From Viscum album (taxonomy: Eukaryota > Streptophyta > Magnoliopsida > Santalales > Viscaceae): a stretch of DNA of 64,000 nucleotides. Every line of letters begins with the position of its first letter. Positions within the stretch are counted from its first letter, which is position 1. A program made the translations under genes and the position numbers. Below, piece after piece: positions 1-12,975 of the stretch. The notes beneath the pieces were generated by a model that was not told the DNA's origin, made no database searches, and saw only the letters and a list, made by a program, of their open reading frames with translations. Location: contig OY728121.1 in assembly GCA_963277665.1 (NCBI GenBank), positions 958,804,097 through 958,868,096 on the forward strand, in the 5' to 3' direction.

Positions 1-465
1 GGTTTCCATCCTCGAACTCCAGAGATCTCTATCTCCTGTCGGCATAACAATTATCCTACTCTGTGATGTCTTCATCCTCTCCTGGATGATCTGTTCTTTC
101 TCGGTGGTAGCTCGTACCATCTATGGTCCCACTTGTGCTAACTCCCACGGGTCTATATAGCACAAAGGTGACCTGCATTGTCGCCCATACAACAGCTCCA
201 AATGTGTCATCCCAATGGTTGAGTGATATCTATTGTTGTACGCAATCTCCACCAAAGCGAAGTGATCCTCTCAGTTGTGACTGAAGTCAAGGACACAAGC
301 ACGCATCATGTCCTCGAGGGTATGAATGGTCCACTTAGTCTGACCATCCGTCTGAGGATGGAAGGCAGTGCTCAAACGAAGCGGTGTCCTGAAAACCCAA
401 TGCAACCCTTTCCATTGCTGAAAAGTGAAAAGTATATCACGATTTGAGACAATCAGAAAGGTTAC
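1..465 (-). pseudogene. Ty3/gypsy integrase fragment (Tekay-like), minus arm
   Basis: On the minus strand this reads as the catalytic core and C-terminal part of a Ty3/gypsy integrase. Recognisable pieces are LRLSTAFHPQTDGQTK and LEDMMRACVLDF (about 300-400), followed toward position 1 by a stretch matching the SYADRRRRPLEF segment of the intact relative at 61330-61380. The N-terminal side of the fragment begins near 465, where the strand of homology flips to the plus-strand copy. The other end runs off the window. Stops and frameshifts make it non-functional. It is closest to the Tekay/Del-type element at the far end of this window. Confidence 0.8.
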
Positions 466-466
466 T

Positions 467-1302
467 CCAATCGTGATGCACATTTTACTTCCCGGCTATA
501 GAAGGGGTTGCATGAGGCTTTTGGGATGCAACATAGTTTGATCACCACCTTCCATCCTCATACGGTTGGTCAGACTGAGTGGACTATTCAGACCCTTGAG
601 GACATGTTGCGTGCTTGTGTCCTCGACGTTGGTCGTAGTTGGTAAGATCAATTTCCTTCGGTGGAGTTTTTGTACAACAACTATCACTCCACCATTGGGA
701 TGACACCTTTTGAGGTGTTGTACAGGCGACCTTGTAGGTCACCTTTGTGCTAGACAGACCCAGGGGAGTCAGAACTAGTGGGACTAGATATGGTACGGGC
801 TACCATAGTGAAAGTGTAGATCATCCAGGAGTGGGTGAAGACTACACAGAGAAGGCAGAATACTTATGCCGACATGAGATGGAGACCTCTGGAGTTCGGG
901 GATGGCGTCCACATCTTATTACGAGTGTCTCCTCGATGAGGTTTGCAGAGATTTATCAAAGGCGTAAGGTTATCCCCAAGGTTAATCGGACCTTTTCAGG
1001 TCCTCATTAGATTTGGCAAGGTGGATTACCACATTGCGCTTCTACCTCAGTTGCATCGGGTGCATGTCGTCTTCCACGTATCCCAACTAAAGAGATACGT
1101 GCACGACCCTTCTCACATCATCAACCATGGAGAGCTGGACATCGATGTTGGGGAAACATTTACATAGCTTATAGTAAAGACTGAGGATCGACAAGGGCGG
1201 GTCCTTCATGGATAGTTGATACCTCTGGTGTGGGTACGTTGGTAGCAGAGGAACCTCCAGGAGAGCACATGGGAGATGGAGACTCATATGCATGCTCCGT
1301 AA
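467..1302 (+). pseudogene. Ty3/gypsy integrase C-terminal half with chromodomain-like tail, plus arm
   Basis: The plus strand resumes integrase homology at SNRDAHFTSRL (about 467-500), then FHPHTVGQTEWTIQTLEDML, LRACVLDVGRSW and the GPF/Y region (PRLIGPFQVLIRFGKV, about 970-1020). It ends with the tail LQLHRVHVVFHVSQLKRY and an ESTWEMET-like terminus (to about 1300). Each block lines up with the pol end of the younger element at 60930-61767. In-frame stops (for example in FTSRL*KGL) and frame changes show it is dead. It lies head to head with the minus-strand copy immediately to its left, giving an inverted pair. Confidence 0.82.
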
Positions 1303-1339
1303 CCCCACCTATTTACCTAGTTATGAGTTGCGTATTATA

Positions 1340-1970
1340 GGGACATAATTAATGTACATCATTGTTACAATTAATTAGCTCTATTAATTGGCCCAATTTA
1401 ATGGCTCAATTTAATGTGAGTAGTGGGATATTGGGGAGTTGGGCGGATTCTCCTCATTTAAGGGGGTCGGGTGGTCCCTACCTCTATAATTCAAATTGGG
1501 GTTTTAGGATCAGGTGGTCCCTACCTCCATAACCTCACAAGGGAGGTTTAGTTCTGATGGACCCCACCTCTTAACATTCAAATGGTGGTTTAGATCTTGT
1601 GGACCCCACCCCCAACATCCACATGGTTGTTTCAAATAAAAATAAATTGTTACAATATTTTATTTTTATTTTATTCCTTCACGAAAAAACCAAAAAACTA
1701 ACATTCACCCTTAACCAACTACCATCTGGTGAAAGTCTCATTAAGAGAATACTGAGACGGTGTGTTCAACGATGCCCTCAGATTTCAATTCCAAGAACCT
1801 ATTCAAAAGATATAAAAACCCGCTCATACGTTTACCGAACGTACCTGAAGATAAGTTCATAAATTCATTCCGGGCACTCCATGCCTCAGAATCAGGTGCC
1901 GTCAATTTTAAAAGACTCATAAAATTTACATTTATTTAAATAAATTACATTGAAATTCCGGGTCTTTACA
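1340..1970 (-). repeat. Partial LTR (first ~630 bases) of a Tekay-like element
   Basis: Read on the minus strand from 1970, the sequence starts TGTAAAGACCCGGAATT and continues with TGACGGCACCTGATTC, ATGAGCGGGTTTTT and repeated GTGGGGTCCA/AGGGACCACC tracts. This is the order found in the first ~650 bases of the LTRs beginning at 53602 and 61848. It is a diverged copy (many substitutions and extra A/T runs). It lies in the opposite orientation to the integrase tail at 467-1302, so it cannot be that fragment's own 3' LTR in normal arrangement. Confidence 0.75.
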
Positions 1971-2084
1971 CTTATATATGTATTCCTCTTAGATGTTCTT
2001 TAAATACCTATATGTAGGTAGATGGAAATATTCATTGAAATAAGGTTTAGTACCATACAAATATATTATATAAAATATTTGATA

Positions 2085-4655
2085 GACCCTATCGAGATCT
2101 GGAAGTTAAGGGTGCAGTTGAAGATCCTTCGTGTGATGGTTTTTCTTAGATCCATTATGTCTCCATCGACAACTCATGTTTTTATTACGAAAAAATTATA
2201 TATGATATTTTGTCTCGTATTATTATAATCTCTTAAACTAGGATGAAAATTTAAACATGTACCCCTATTCGATGATTGATGACTTCTTTGATCAGTTTCT
2301 GGGAAAGAGTTGCTTCTTAAAGATCAATCTGAAGTTATGTATCAACAAATTAAATTTTCAATAGGCTGATATTCTGATGATGGAATTTTAATGTCTCTAT
2401 GGGTACTATGAGTTTTTAGTGACACCTATCAATATGATTAATTCCCCCTATTTTTTTAAATTGATGAAACAAATCTTCCAACCATACATAGACCAATTTG
2501 TAGTTGTCTTCATTGATGACATACTCTTCTACATTTCATTATAAATGGAGAATGTGGTTGAATTGAGGTTGGTCCATTATATACATTGGGATAATAAGAT
2601 TTAAGGTATTCTCATTAAGTTTTAGTGTTCGATATGTGAGGTTCATTTTTTTGGGACTGTCATTTTTGAGAGTGGTGTAGCTATGGAGGGAGCAATGGTT
2701 AGTGAAAAGGTTATTTGGTAGACACCCAACCGCTTGGTAGAGGTGTGATGTTTTCGTGGTTTTATAGGGTAATAAAAGAGTTTTAATATATACTTCACCA
2801 TCATTTCATCATCTTTGACCAACATGACACATAATGGGAGACCATTTATTGGGACTCTATATTGTCATATATCCTTTGATGTGTTGTTGCATAAGTTGAC
2901 TAGTGGTCATATTTTGAGACTATAAGAGGAGAGAGTGGAGTACATAGTGTACATTGATTCCTCTAGATTAGGGATCAACTTTTTTTATGTAGAGGTAGTC
3001 ATTGATCATATATGGGAGGAGGTAGGTGATACCCAATGAGAAGAGCTACATGACTCATGACCTAGAGTATGAAGTGGTAGTATTATCTCTGATGATGTGA
3101 GGCACTATATTTTGGGAGTGTGTTTTTTCATTATTTATACCATCAAAGTCTCAATTATATCATTATAGAGAGAGATTGAAACCAGAGATAGAGGCATTGG
3201 TTGTACATTATACAAGACTATGACTTCATGATTATCTATACTCCTGAGTTGAAAAATGTGGTAGGGGATTCCATTAGAAGGATGTCAAATTATCATTTGA
3301 TATAGGATTCATCTGAGTAGTTGGATTCTATAAAGAATTTCCTTGAAGAGGATACGGGTCCTTGTTATGTTCCATATATGGTGTCGACTCATCGACTTAT
3401 CTAGTGTTTTTGTGAGGATAGTTGGGAAGAACCAACTATGAGAATCTCCATGAACATATATCTTTAGGAGAATAATCAGGTAAATCATGGTGAAGGTAAT
3501 ATGTATTGAGAAATTCAATGATAGTCTGTATGGAATGGAATGATGCAGCGTGTTGCTAAGTTCATATCATGATATATCACATTCTAGATTATGATGGATG
3601 AGCACTGATTTATAGAATATTTGACATAGCCTATTGATATCATAGATTATAAATATGACGGAATATCCATAGAACTTTTTATAGGAATACCATGATTCTA
3701 TATGGGTGACTGTTGAATGACTCATGATGGTAGAAAACTTCCATTCCATCAGATATAATATTTTTGAGGAGTATCAAACGAATTTTTCCACATGGTAGAT
3801 CATTTATCTCCATGGGGTAATCTCAATGATTCTATCTGACAAAGATGTGTGGTTTACATCAAATTTGTGGAGAATCGGGTAGAAGTAATTCAGGGCCAAA
3901 TTGTGGATGAGTATGGGGATTCACTCCTAGATGGATTGGTTAATAATGTGAATAATCAGGTAAATGGATGATATATTGTGGGAATGTGTTCCATAATATT
4001 TTCGGAGTTGAGAGGAACACTATCCATTGATATATTTTTCATATAATAAAGTAAATCCCAATAAAATTGACATGACATCCTTCATGGCCTTGAATGAGAG
4101 ACCTTGCATGTAACCCTTGTTTTGGACTAAGATTGGGGAGGTATCTGTATTTGGGTCAGATATAGTGAAGGTAATGGTAGATAAGGTCCATGTGGTCTAT
4201 GAGTGGATGAGTACAACCTAATCCTAACAAAAATCTTACACAGATCATCATTATAGGCCCTTGGAGTATGAGTATGGAGACAATGTTTTCTAGAGTGTCT
4301 CCCTGTGATAGGGATTAAAAAGGATTGGATGGGGAGATAAGATATCACATAGGTTCATTGGGCCATTATATATCTTTCAAAGGGTGTGTGAGGTTTCTTA
4401 CCACTTAGCATTGACCCCATAATTAGAGTCGGTACATCAAATATTCTATGATTCATAGTTGAGTTGATAAATGTATGAACTTATGAACATCATTGATTGA
4501 GTTGAGTTGGACATAGAGTATTGATACCCCATCACAGAGTACCCCATGGGAATCAATGATCGATAGCGGAGGATACTTCATGGATATATTATCCCATTGG
4601 TTCATGTGTTGTGGCAGAATGAGAACATGAAGGTGAGAACTTGGGAGCAGTAAAG
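2085..4655 (+). pseudogene. Highly decayed Ty3/gypsy pol (RT, RNase H, integrase)
   Basis: The plus strand can be read through many stops and frame changes as gypsy pol. The RT entry segment ELRVQL...IMSPS is at about 2095-2170. RT follows with [25 protein letters not shown] and the catalytic region [12 protein letters not shown] at about 2270-2535. RNase H-like remnants (YIVYIDSSRLGINFF, about 2940-2990) come next, then an integrase core relic around 3650-3760 (DGISIELFIGIP). The integrase C-terminus is at about 4230-4655 (RPLEYEYGDNVF, KRIGWGDKISHRFIGPLY). The FEVGDHVF...KGLKRFG style of tail differs from the Tekay-like fragments to the left, so it is probably a different gypsy lineage. No protease or gag was recognised upstream. 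Confidence 0.75.
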
Positions 4656-7600
4656 ATAGATAAGGGACCAATATACCAATTTTTCTGTTTTTATATATAT
4701 AAAAATAATTAAATGGGGGAATAATATACTAACCCTATATCTTCCTTGTATGAAATTGAAATATATTAGGGAATATTTTCAGATCAGGACGCCAATAATA
4801 TGTGAGATTTTGAGTCCTGATGAGCCCAAAATTAATATTTTAAAAATGTTAAATATATTAATATCACGTGTTAATATTTTTCTGAAAAATAGGAATAAAA
4901 TTTATAATGATCTATATATTGGAAATATTACACCATGATTATGTCATGACTGTAGGGTTTACCTTTAGAATGACATAAACATGGTTGATGTCGAATGTTC
5001 GGCTAAAGTAGTCAATAGAGGATTATGTAAATAAAATAAATAAATTTAATAATAAGTTTTATTATTAAATTATCAAAAAATCTAATTTCCAGTATTTAAA
5101 TGATGCAGTTGAGTTTCAATATGGTAATATTCATAACCCTATGAGATCCCATAGTTTGAGAGTCATCATTTTTTCATAATAAAATCACATTAGAGGACAC
5201 TAAGAGATCATATTGAGGGGGATCAGTAAGTAATGAACACAATAGTATCCCCAAATAACTAGGGAACATGTTATTCATAATGATCCATCCACAATAAAGG
5301 AAAGACTTATCAATTTTATTTTCCACACTTGATCAAGTATTTTTATAGAATATATATTTATCTTCTTTTGATCTCCATTTTCATACACTTCACATGAGCA
5401 AAATGATGGATTAAATTATTTCAATGAATTTATTCTATTAATCAATTATATTTCATTAATTTCCCACTATGAAATAAAAATATTATAAATCATTGACCAC
5501 TTTTCTTATAAAAAGTTTTATTTTCTATTTACCCCTTCATTATTTATGTTGTACGTGGTTGGCATATGGGGTTAGTGTTTGACATTGCATGCGTCAGTTA
5601 GAGTGCATTCGATCACCTAGATTTATAGAGGACTTCAAAAAAAAATATTAATAGATTGATCAAGATTAATTGTAGGATATAAGTGATTATATCCACAGAT
5701 CGTGGATCAATAATTATGGAGGGAAATGGGTAGTTAAAAAGATGGGAAATAAACCACCATGAGTGACCAAAATCTATTTTCCAGCCACTAATGTTAAGGA
5801 AAACACTATTGAAGGTAACTCCCATCCCCCCACTGATATCTGGAAATAAATTGGTGAGATTCCCTACAATGAGTATAGATTTAGAGTACCAATAAATATT
5901 TTTTTCATTCTTAAAATAACACAACTATAAAACATTTATTCCATGAAATACTCATAATTCTTCGTTTAGAAGCCATTTATTAGATGTTTTTAATAACCCA
6001 CAGAAAAGAGCTCTAATAAATTAGTGGATGTTATTGAATAACTACAATTATATTTTTCCACTTACTAAAAATGCACCTTCACCCAATCCCCCCCACTCCT
6101 CTTGATCCCTATTCTCCCCTACATACAGCCCACACCTCTCCCCAGTGTACCCCTACCCTGATCCCTTGCCAATATTGCATTTCCCCCCTTGTCAGTGCTT
6201 TAGTATCCCCCAAGACTCCCCGAGACCACACTAGTGTTCTGGTTTCCCCAGATCCCCCATTCTATATCCCGTATTGAAACATATGTTACCACTTTGCCTT
6301 CCTTAATTCTCTATATATTCCTCTATTGCGCTCTGGTTCCTCTCTCCCTCACCCCCATAATAATTACAATTTCCTCTAATCCCCATGATCACTCAACCTT
6401 AATCTCACTGCCTGCATCATATTCTCCCACGAGTGACTCCTCATAGGAAATAAGTGGATATAATATTTTAATCAATGGGATTCCTTCCATGACAGATTCT
6501 ATAAGGAATTTACATAGGTTAACCTACAGTAATCTCTAGGTCATTATTCCAAGATTTTTTTTATGATGTTCCATTAATATTTACCTAATTCTAATATCTT
6601 CATAGGTGGTTGAGAATGGATTGTGGGTGAAATATATCCTATTTTCGATTATATAATGTGATTGTATACAATGAAATTGGTAGGTTTCCCCCTTATTTCT
6701 CTCATATCAAAAGAGAGTTAACAAATAGATGGTTTAGGGTCGGGAAAACCATACATAATCTATGAATTTAAAACTAGTAAATATCCTTCCTGAACCCTTC
6801 ATGGTTCAATGGTTTTTTTGTTACTCTTTCATGGTTTTTACATTTATATCATGTTTTGTTAATTAAAAAAAAGTATTTCCTTCTATCATATATGTTCTAT
6901 GTGTGCTTACTGCTTTCTTTAGCAATGTGAAATATGAAACGATAGATCTTCATTTTATTTGTTATTGTTCATCTTTTAATAAATTGTTATCATATATTTA
7001 TTCCATTCCATAATTACTAATTTTATCATGAATCATTCCATTTGACATATTTTCCATGTTGAAAAAGTTTAATACATATAAATTGTTGTTTATGAAACAA
7101 TGGCCTCTTGTATTATTATTCTTTATACCATTCTTTATCCAATTTTTTTCATGTTATAAGAATGTACCTTCAATTAATTATTTCGTATCTCATAATTTTT
7201 AGTACCATAATGTTATGAATCTGTAGTTTTATAATAAATATCTTATAGTTCATTTGGAATTATACAATTATCATTGGACATTTTTATGAGATCTCTTATA
7301 ATTTATTTAGTTTTCTACTAGAATGTTAATTTTTCTAATTTTCCATCTCTTATATAATTATTTTCATACTACTAGTTTTAAATAGTTTCTTAAAATTCCA
7401 TATCTAATAATTTTTTAGATTATGAATAATGTTAATCAATTTTTCCCCATTTCACATATTTTACTTTTATTGGAATACTATTAGTACAATAATGATTTAT
7501 TATAGCCACTTCCTTATTCATTTTAAAATATTTCAATAAATATTCCTTAGGGATCAGTTATATCATGCCTTTGGAATTGTTTATATTTCTTATATTATTC

Positions 7601-7816
7601 CATTATTTTTAGTTATTACAAACATTATACTTATAATAAACCTAAGGTTGAGCATCAATTATAATTTGGGTCCTTAATTGGTTTCAAATGTTTTAATGAG
7701 TAGACATAGAACAAGCTCACATTCTAAGTGATTTTTTAATTTCATAGTAGATTTTCAAATGGTAATTAACTATTTAATGGTGTGGTTGAAACTATTTTTT
7801 TTCTTTAAAATGTATG
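4656..7816. other. AT-rich stretch without a recognisable gene
   Basis: It starts just after the integrase tail of the old pol, so its first part may be that element's 3' LTR, but no second copy is present in the window to prove it. The rest is AT-rich, with short open frames only and no domain I recognise. A strongly C-rich patch (6069-6450) interrupts it. The right end stops at the target duplication of the family-A retrotransposon. Confidence 0.5.
6069..6450. other. C-rich, G-poor tract
   Basis: About 380 bases on the plus strand are unusually rich in C and T, with runs such as CCCAATCCCCCCCACTCC, and poor in G, in an otherwise AT-rich region. Two short overlapping open frames here are proline/serine-rich by composition only. 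No family was recognised. Confidence 0.5.
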
Positions 7817-7821
7817 TGTGT
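7817..7821. repeat. Target-site duplication (left), TGTGT
   Basis: The five bases TGTGT stand directly before the LTR start TGTAACACCC at 7822. The same five bases follow the end of the matching LTR at 18688. Five-base duplications are typical of Ty3/gypsy integration. Confidence 0.85.
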
Positions 7822-10800
7822 TGTAACACCCCAAGATTTAATAGTATATTAGTTTTTCAAAGTAACGTAATAAATTGCACTACATGCAACACTGAGGTCA
7901 ACCACACAACGACTTACCAAACTAGCCGTTCAAAAGTGGTTATGAATAGTATTAACTGAATTTTTAACTTTATATAATCCTTATAATTTTAGAATCCATA
8001 TTATGAGTTACTTAGACATAATTTAAGAACAAATTAATTTTTTTAGATAAAAGAATTATTTTTAAAAAAATCCAATTTTACTACCTTTTAATGGAAAATC
8101 ATTTTTAAATCCAATAATTGAAACTTTTATATATTCAATTATAAAATAAACTTCTAATATAGAATATGGATTTAATAATTTTGTTATAATAAATTTTTTG
8201 ATTTTTTCTGATAAATGTTTTATTTGGGTGAATAGTGAAAAATACTATATTTTATCTGAAAACAATATTTTTAATCAAAATAATTTATATTATTAAATTA
8301 TAAATTTTAATGGTTTGGATGTATAATTAGATTATATTTTTATCATTTAATCCAATGATGGTCCTTTTATGTAATTTCACTTTAAAATTGTACATAAACA
8401 ACTGTCAATCTTTTGATAGTTATTATTTCTTAAAAATACCCTTTTTTGTTTTGACAAAGGGAATTAATTTTAAATTAATTAATGTAATTTCAATGTTTTG
8501 AAATTTGTAAAATATAATTCATTAGTGAATTCAGAATATCAAATTTATCTTAGGGTGAAATTTTGGTATTTTTCTGAAAAATTCTATTTTTGATGAATAA
8601 TTAAAAACACTGAGTTATTGTTTAAAACAAAATTTTTATTGAAATAATTATTTATTTTATTTAAATTTATTTTTGGTAAAAATAAATAAAACATACCTAT
8701 ATAAGTCAATATAATTCATTAGAGTTAGTTTTTAATAATTTTAGATATATAAAAAGTTTATTGAACTTTTTAACGTCTTTTACCCACAACCTAGGAGTAT
8801 TTGAAAATTTACGTAAAACATAATATTTACCGCTTGTGAGAGTTGAATTTCAAAAATATGAGAGATATGGTTGATATAATTAAGTAAAATCTTGATCAAT
8901 AAGATGAAAATAATATTTGGTGAATAGTAACTTATTGCTTTTATTTACCACAGTTAAAAGTAAATAGGGTAATTAAGGGTCAAAATGATATTATTATTAC
9001 CCTAACACATGTCCTAATTCTATTGGATAAGTATAATTTGACAAAAAAATTACCTGAGGAATAAAATATGATTCTTTAGGTCCACTTGTATTAGGTTAGG
9101 AAATTTATTATTATTTAATTTAAAGAAGAGTTAAAAGTGTTAAATTCAATGATTAATAACAAATCAATTTTTAATATATTGTTACACATAAGATAAACTC
9201 GACAATAAATATTCATTAGAATGCTAAAAATATTTGCTAAATAGTGATTTTTTATTTATATTTTTTAGAAATTGAATAATTTAATTTATTTATGACACAA
9301 TGATGATGCAGTGAATACCTAATTAATGAAATATTAAAATATTTTATATTATAAATATCCAAATAAATATAATTTGAGACCTTTTAAGAATTAAAATAAT
9401 TTTATAGGTTAATATGAAATGTTAGGGTTGGTCAGATGAATTGTTTCTAAGTAATAATGCTTTATGAATTTAGAAAAAATAAAATACCAAATAGTGTAAA
9501 AATTGACATTATGGAGTTTTTTTAAAAAATATTTTATTATTAATTGATATTCAATTCATAAAAATATAAGGATCGGCCAAAGGGATTATATAATGATAGT
9601 TGTATCATAAATTATCCATTGGGGGTTCTCTTGAAGTATATAGTAATTTTACTAACCATATAATCTAAAAATACAAAGAGACATGGTAAATGTCAAACTA
9701 TTTAACTAAGAGTTAAATCTAAAAGATAAATATAATATAGTTTACCAAACCTATCTAAAACCTATTTCTTAAATGTTTTTAGACACATCCCCACATTATC
9801 GTTTAAATAATTTAGGTTGGAGCCATTAGAAACCTAAAATGATTTTATTATAAAATAATATTTCTAGCTTTTCCTAAGGTGCCTCTCACCCCTCTTATAA
9901 AAAGGAACTCCCCCTTATCTCCAATTCACACCCTCAAAGCCATTGGGAATGGCCAAACCCTGCCCAAATACCCTATGAACTATCCTATCTTACTCCTAGA
10001 GTCCTTACTTTAGTTTGAAAGCCATCCTACGGAGCCCTTTTGATCAAATCAAAAAAAAAGAACTTGAAGAACAGTTAAATATTTCGCCACCTCTTTCATG
10101 TTCCTTTATTCTTCCACATCCTCTTTCTTTGTAATTTCCATTATAAAATAATAACTCAAGTATCTTCTATATACTTTGATATTATAATAAATATTGTAAA
10201 ACCATTTTAATTATTATATCCATCCTTTGAATGACATGTCACCATAGGTGCGTACGTACGGTTTACCGTCTCCACGTCGTGTGGTAATTGTTCTTCAATA
10301 CATTATTATTTGGATGGGTATAATAATGATGCGTAATTGATGTAAATAATAAATATAACATAATAATTATTTTTTATATATGATATACCATCCAGTTATA
10401 TATTATTTTAATATCAAAAGAATGATTGTGTCGCTCGTGCGTAGGTATAGATTTCTGTCTCCATGAATGCCATGAGATTCATTCCCCATCGTATCCATTC
10501 TATAATAATTTTCATTAGATGATTAAAAATAATTTTTAAATAAATAATATCATTCGTAATATGAATAAGATACCTCCTTTCCATAACAAACATTACTTAC
10601 ATAACAAAGGATATAAAAAAATGAATCAGTTAACACCCGAAACGACGATAATACTATGATATTATTAACAATTCAATGTTAAATGATCATATATGATATC
10701 ATATTAATGTATATGATTCTTTTATAATTTAATAACAATTATTTAACCAATATACATGAAGTTAACCTACCCTTGGACAAGTAAAAGTGCAAGGTAGGGG

Positions 10801-12086
10801 TTAATTTTTACAATCTCTTTATTATTCGTGGTTGTTTATACATAATTGTCTATTGGGACCTCTTTATCATCCTCATTCTTGATTATTAAAAATGCATTTC
10901 CAAACATTCTTGTTATTTTATATAATATGGGTTAAATTCATTTATACCCTTTTTTTACTTTTATAAGATGTTTATAAAGGAATATTTTTTTCATTTTCCA
11001 AAAAATGAACTTTTTGGCCATTTCAACAAATTTAAGGTAAGAATATTTTTAACTTATATAATGGGTGCGGCTATTTTCCACCGTTATAAAATCATCGAAG
11101 CATCACTTACAATATTATAAGAATATTTTAAAATATAAATGTTTTAATTTATAATTATGTGACTTATAAATTATTTATATATAGAAATAGATATTTCTTT
11201 GAAATGTTTTTGATTTCATCTATGTCAACATCCTTTGACCGATTTTTAGTTTGTTTGAAGTTGATTTATTATGATACAAAAGTTTCATATTATATTGAAG
11301 GTTTTATGATATTTTTGACTTTGGATGTGTTATTTCATACCATTCATGGTTTATGGATAAAGTAATGACAATTCGTATGCGAGTTTTAATAAGAATGTTT
11401 ATGTTATGTTTAAACCTTTTCATATGAGGAATGCATTGGACTTAGTAAGTGACCGGTGGAACCCGCTATAGCTCTTCGATGCATCATTAGGTCTCATGTG
11501 ACAAACTAGTTTCTTGGAATAAGGCCTTGAAAAAATCTTATTTGTAGTCTTGGCATAAGGCCTTGACTATGTGGTTATGAAAGTCTGGCATTATGCATTC
11601 CATCATTATGAAAGTGGATATTGAAATTGCATGTTATTATGCGGCTAGTAGAATATCCATGTGAGTAAGTAAATTGAATTATTTTGATTTATATTCACCA
11701 TATTATGATGAAGTTCATGTTTAAAAGGCATTTGTATTATTTTTATACATCACCTTAAATGTTTATGCTTATTTATGAATGCATCAACTATATTGTTATC
11801 CTTACTAAGAATTTGAGCTCACCCCTTTCTATGTTTTATTTTTCCCAGGATGCAAAAAAGTATATTATGACTAACCTACAGGGATAGTCTAAGGGATCTC
11901 AGTGTTGTCTATGGAAACAATGTTGTTGTATTTTTACATTTTATGATGAATTGTAAACCTCATTATTGTATCTAGTACTTCCAAGGCTACAAAACTAATC
12001 AGTCTTTTGAGACATGATCTTTTGTGATCATGCCAATGATATGTAATAATGTACTAAATATGAGATTATGGGGTCAGGGCATTATA
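7822..12086 (+). repeat. Family A 5' LTR
   Basis: It begins TGTAACACCCCAAGATT and ends GGGGTCAGGGCATTATA, where the partner LTR ends GGGTGTTACA (one end base mutated from TTACA to TTATA). It aligns along its length with 14415-18688, sharing for example GACATGTCACCATA, CTTCTATATACTTTGATA and CCCAGGATGCAAAAAAG-like segments. It contains two copies of the ~188-base module described separately. Confidence 0.88.
10248..10470 (+). repeat. Two ~189-base-spaced LTR modules (5' LTR copy)
   Basis: The motif GTGCGTACGTACGG followed by TTACCGTCTCCACG starts at 10248. A variant, GTGCGTAGGTATAG followed by TTTCTGTCTCCATG, starts at 10437, 189 bases later. GC-rich cores like these stand out in the AT-rich LTR. 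The right LTR has the same pair at 16850 and 17038, and family-C LTRs have four related copies each. Confidence 0.75.
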
Positions 12087-12088
12087 GT

Positions 12089-12100
12089 TGGTATCAGAAA
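12089..12100 (+). promoter_or_regulatory. Primer binding site, initiator-Met tRNA type
   Basis: TGGTATCAGAAA begins two bases after the LTR end. The first ten bases match the start of the plant TGGTATCAGAGC primer site, which pairs with the 3' end of initiator methionine tRNA. Confidence 0.8.
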
Positions 12101-12239
12101 AGTTTATTAAAAACCTTGGAAACAATATTTAGATAAACTCTGATTAGATCACATATCCCTAAGATAGACTTTGGGGATTAGTATTGAAGAACTTCCACGA
12201 ATTTTGTTATTTTAGAGATTTTGTGAGTTTCCGAAGAAA

Positions 12240-12975
12240 TACATCCCTATCTAGATATGAGCAGGTAATGGTGGCTCTGGAAGAGATATTCCTAGGGGTA
12301 AAACCTGAAAACACCGCTTTGATCTAGACTCAAAGAGGAACTGGTGCCCGACAACGGGCCTTCCTGCACTCTTGGTTACGACAATCCCAGGGGATTTACT
12401 TAGGATAATTATCATTTTATTTACATATCATTATGAAAATATTACAAGTATATACCGCCTCAATGAAAATATTTTTATTATTATAGATTATATCCTAAAA
12501 CTATTCACTTTATGTTAGTTATTTTACATGTTTGGAATTATTCACTGCAATTCATAAACTGACCAAGTTTATGCCATTATATAGAAATGGTGCCTAGTAT
12601 AAGGAATGTGAACTCCAGAAATACCTATGATCCAAAAAGTAAGAAGGATCATATCTTTCAACAGAATTCAGACAACATTTAGGAGGGAAATAGTCTCCCA
12701 TGTATTCTCAACATATGAAGAAATAGTATCACGTGTTAATAAGATAAGTAATGAATTATCTAAATCCTATGGATTTTAAGGGAAGCAAGAGAAAAAAAGG
12801 ATTGAAGAGAGAAAGATGGATAATGGGAAGAGGGAAAAGATGGATTTTCCCCTATGTGATATCTATGGAAGGAATCACCTTGTTAAATTTGTGAAGGTAA
12901 TGAGAGTTTGATATAAGTGTGGAGAAAAAGGACACCAAGTACATGATTTCAAGGGTAAGAAAACGGTTTCAAATG
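12240..12975 (+). pseudogene. Decayed gag of family A, with zinc-knuckle remnant
   Basis: The readable C-terminal half runs from about 12650. It shows RREIVSHVFSTYEEIVSR and NKISNELSKSYGF, a lysine-rich KQEKKRIEERKMDNGKREK segment, then FPLCDIYGRNH and the knuckle YKCGEKGHQVHDF at about 12917-12955. The first knuckle cysteine is now a stop and the last is Phe, so zinc binding would be lost. The arrangement (capsid, basic linker, CX2CX4HX4C) is that of gypsy Gag. The N-terminal part (12240-12640) is too decayed to place with certainty, though short segments such as TQRGTGARQRAFL remain readable. Confidence 0.7.

Noticed and set aside
5613..5924. 103-codon minus-strand open frame with hydrophobic C-terminus
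   Set aside because: No family resemblance, AT-rich low-complexity composition, no second copy to support it.
6071..6446. Two proline/serine-rich open frames
   Set aside because: Explained by the C-rich tract; they overlap each other and have no domain.
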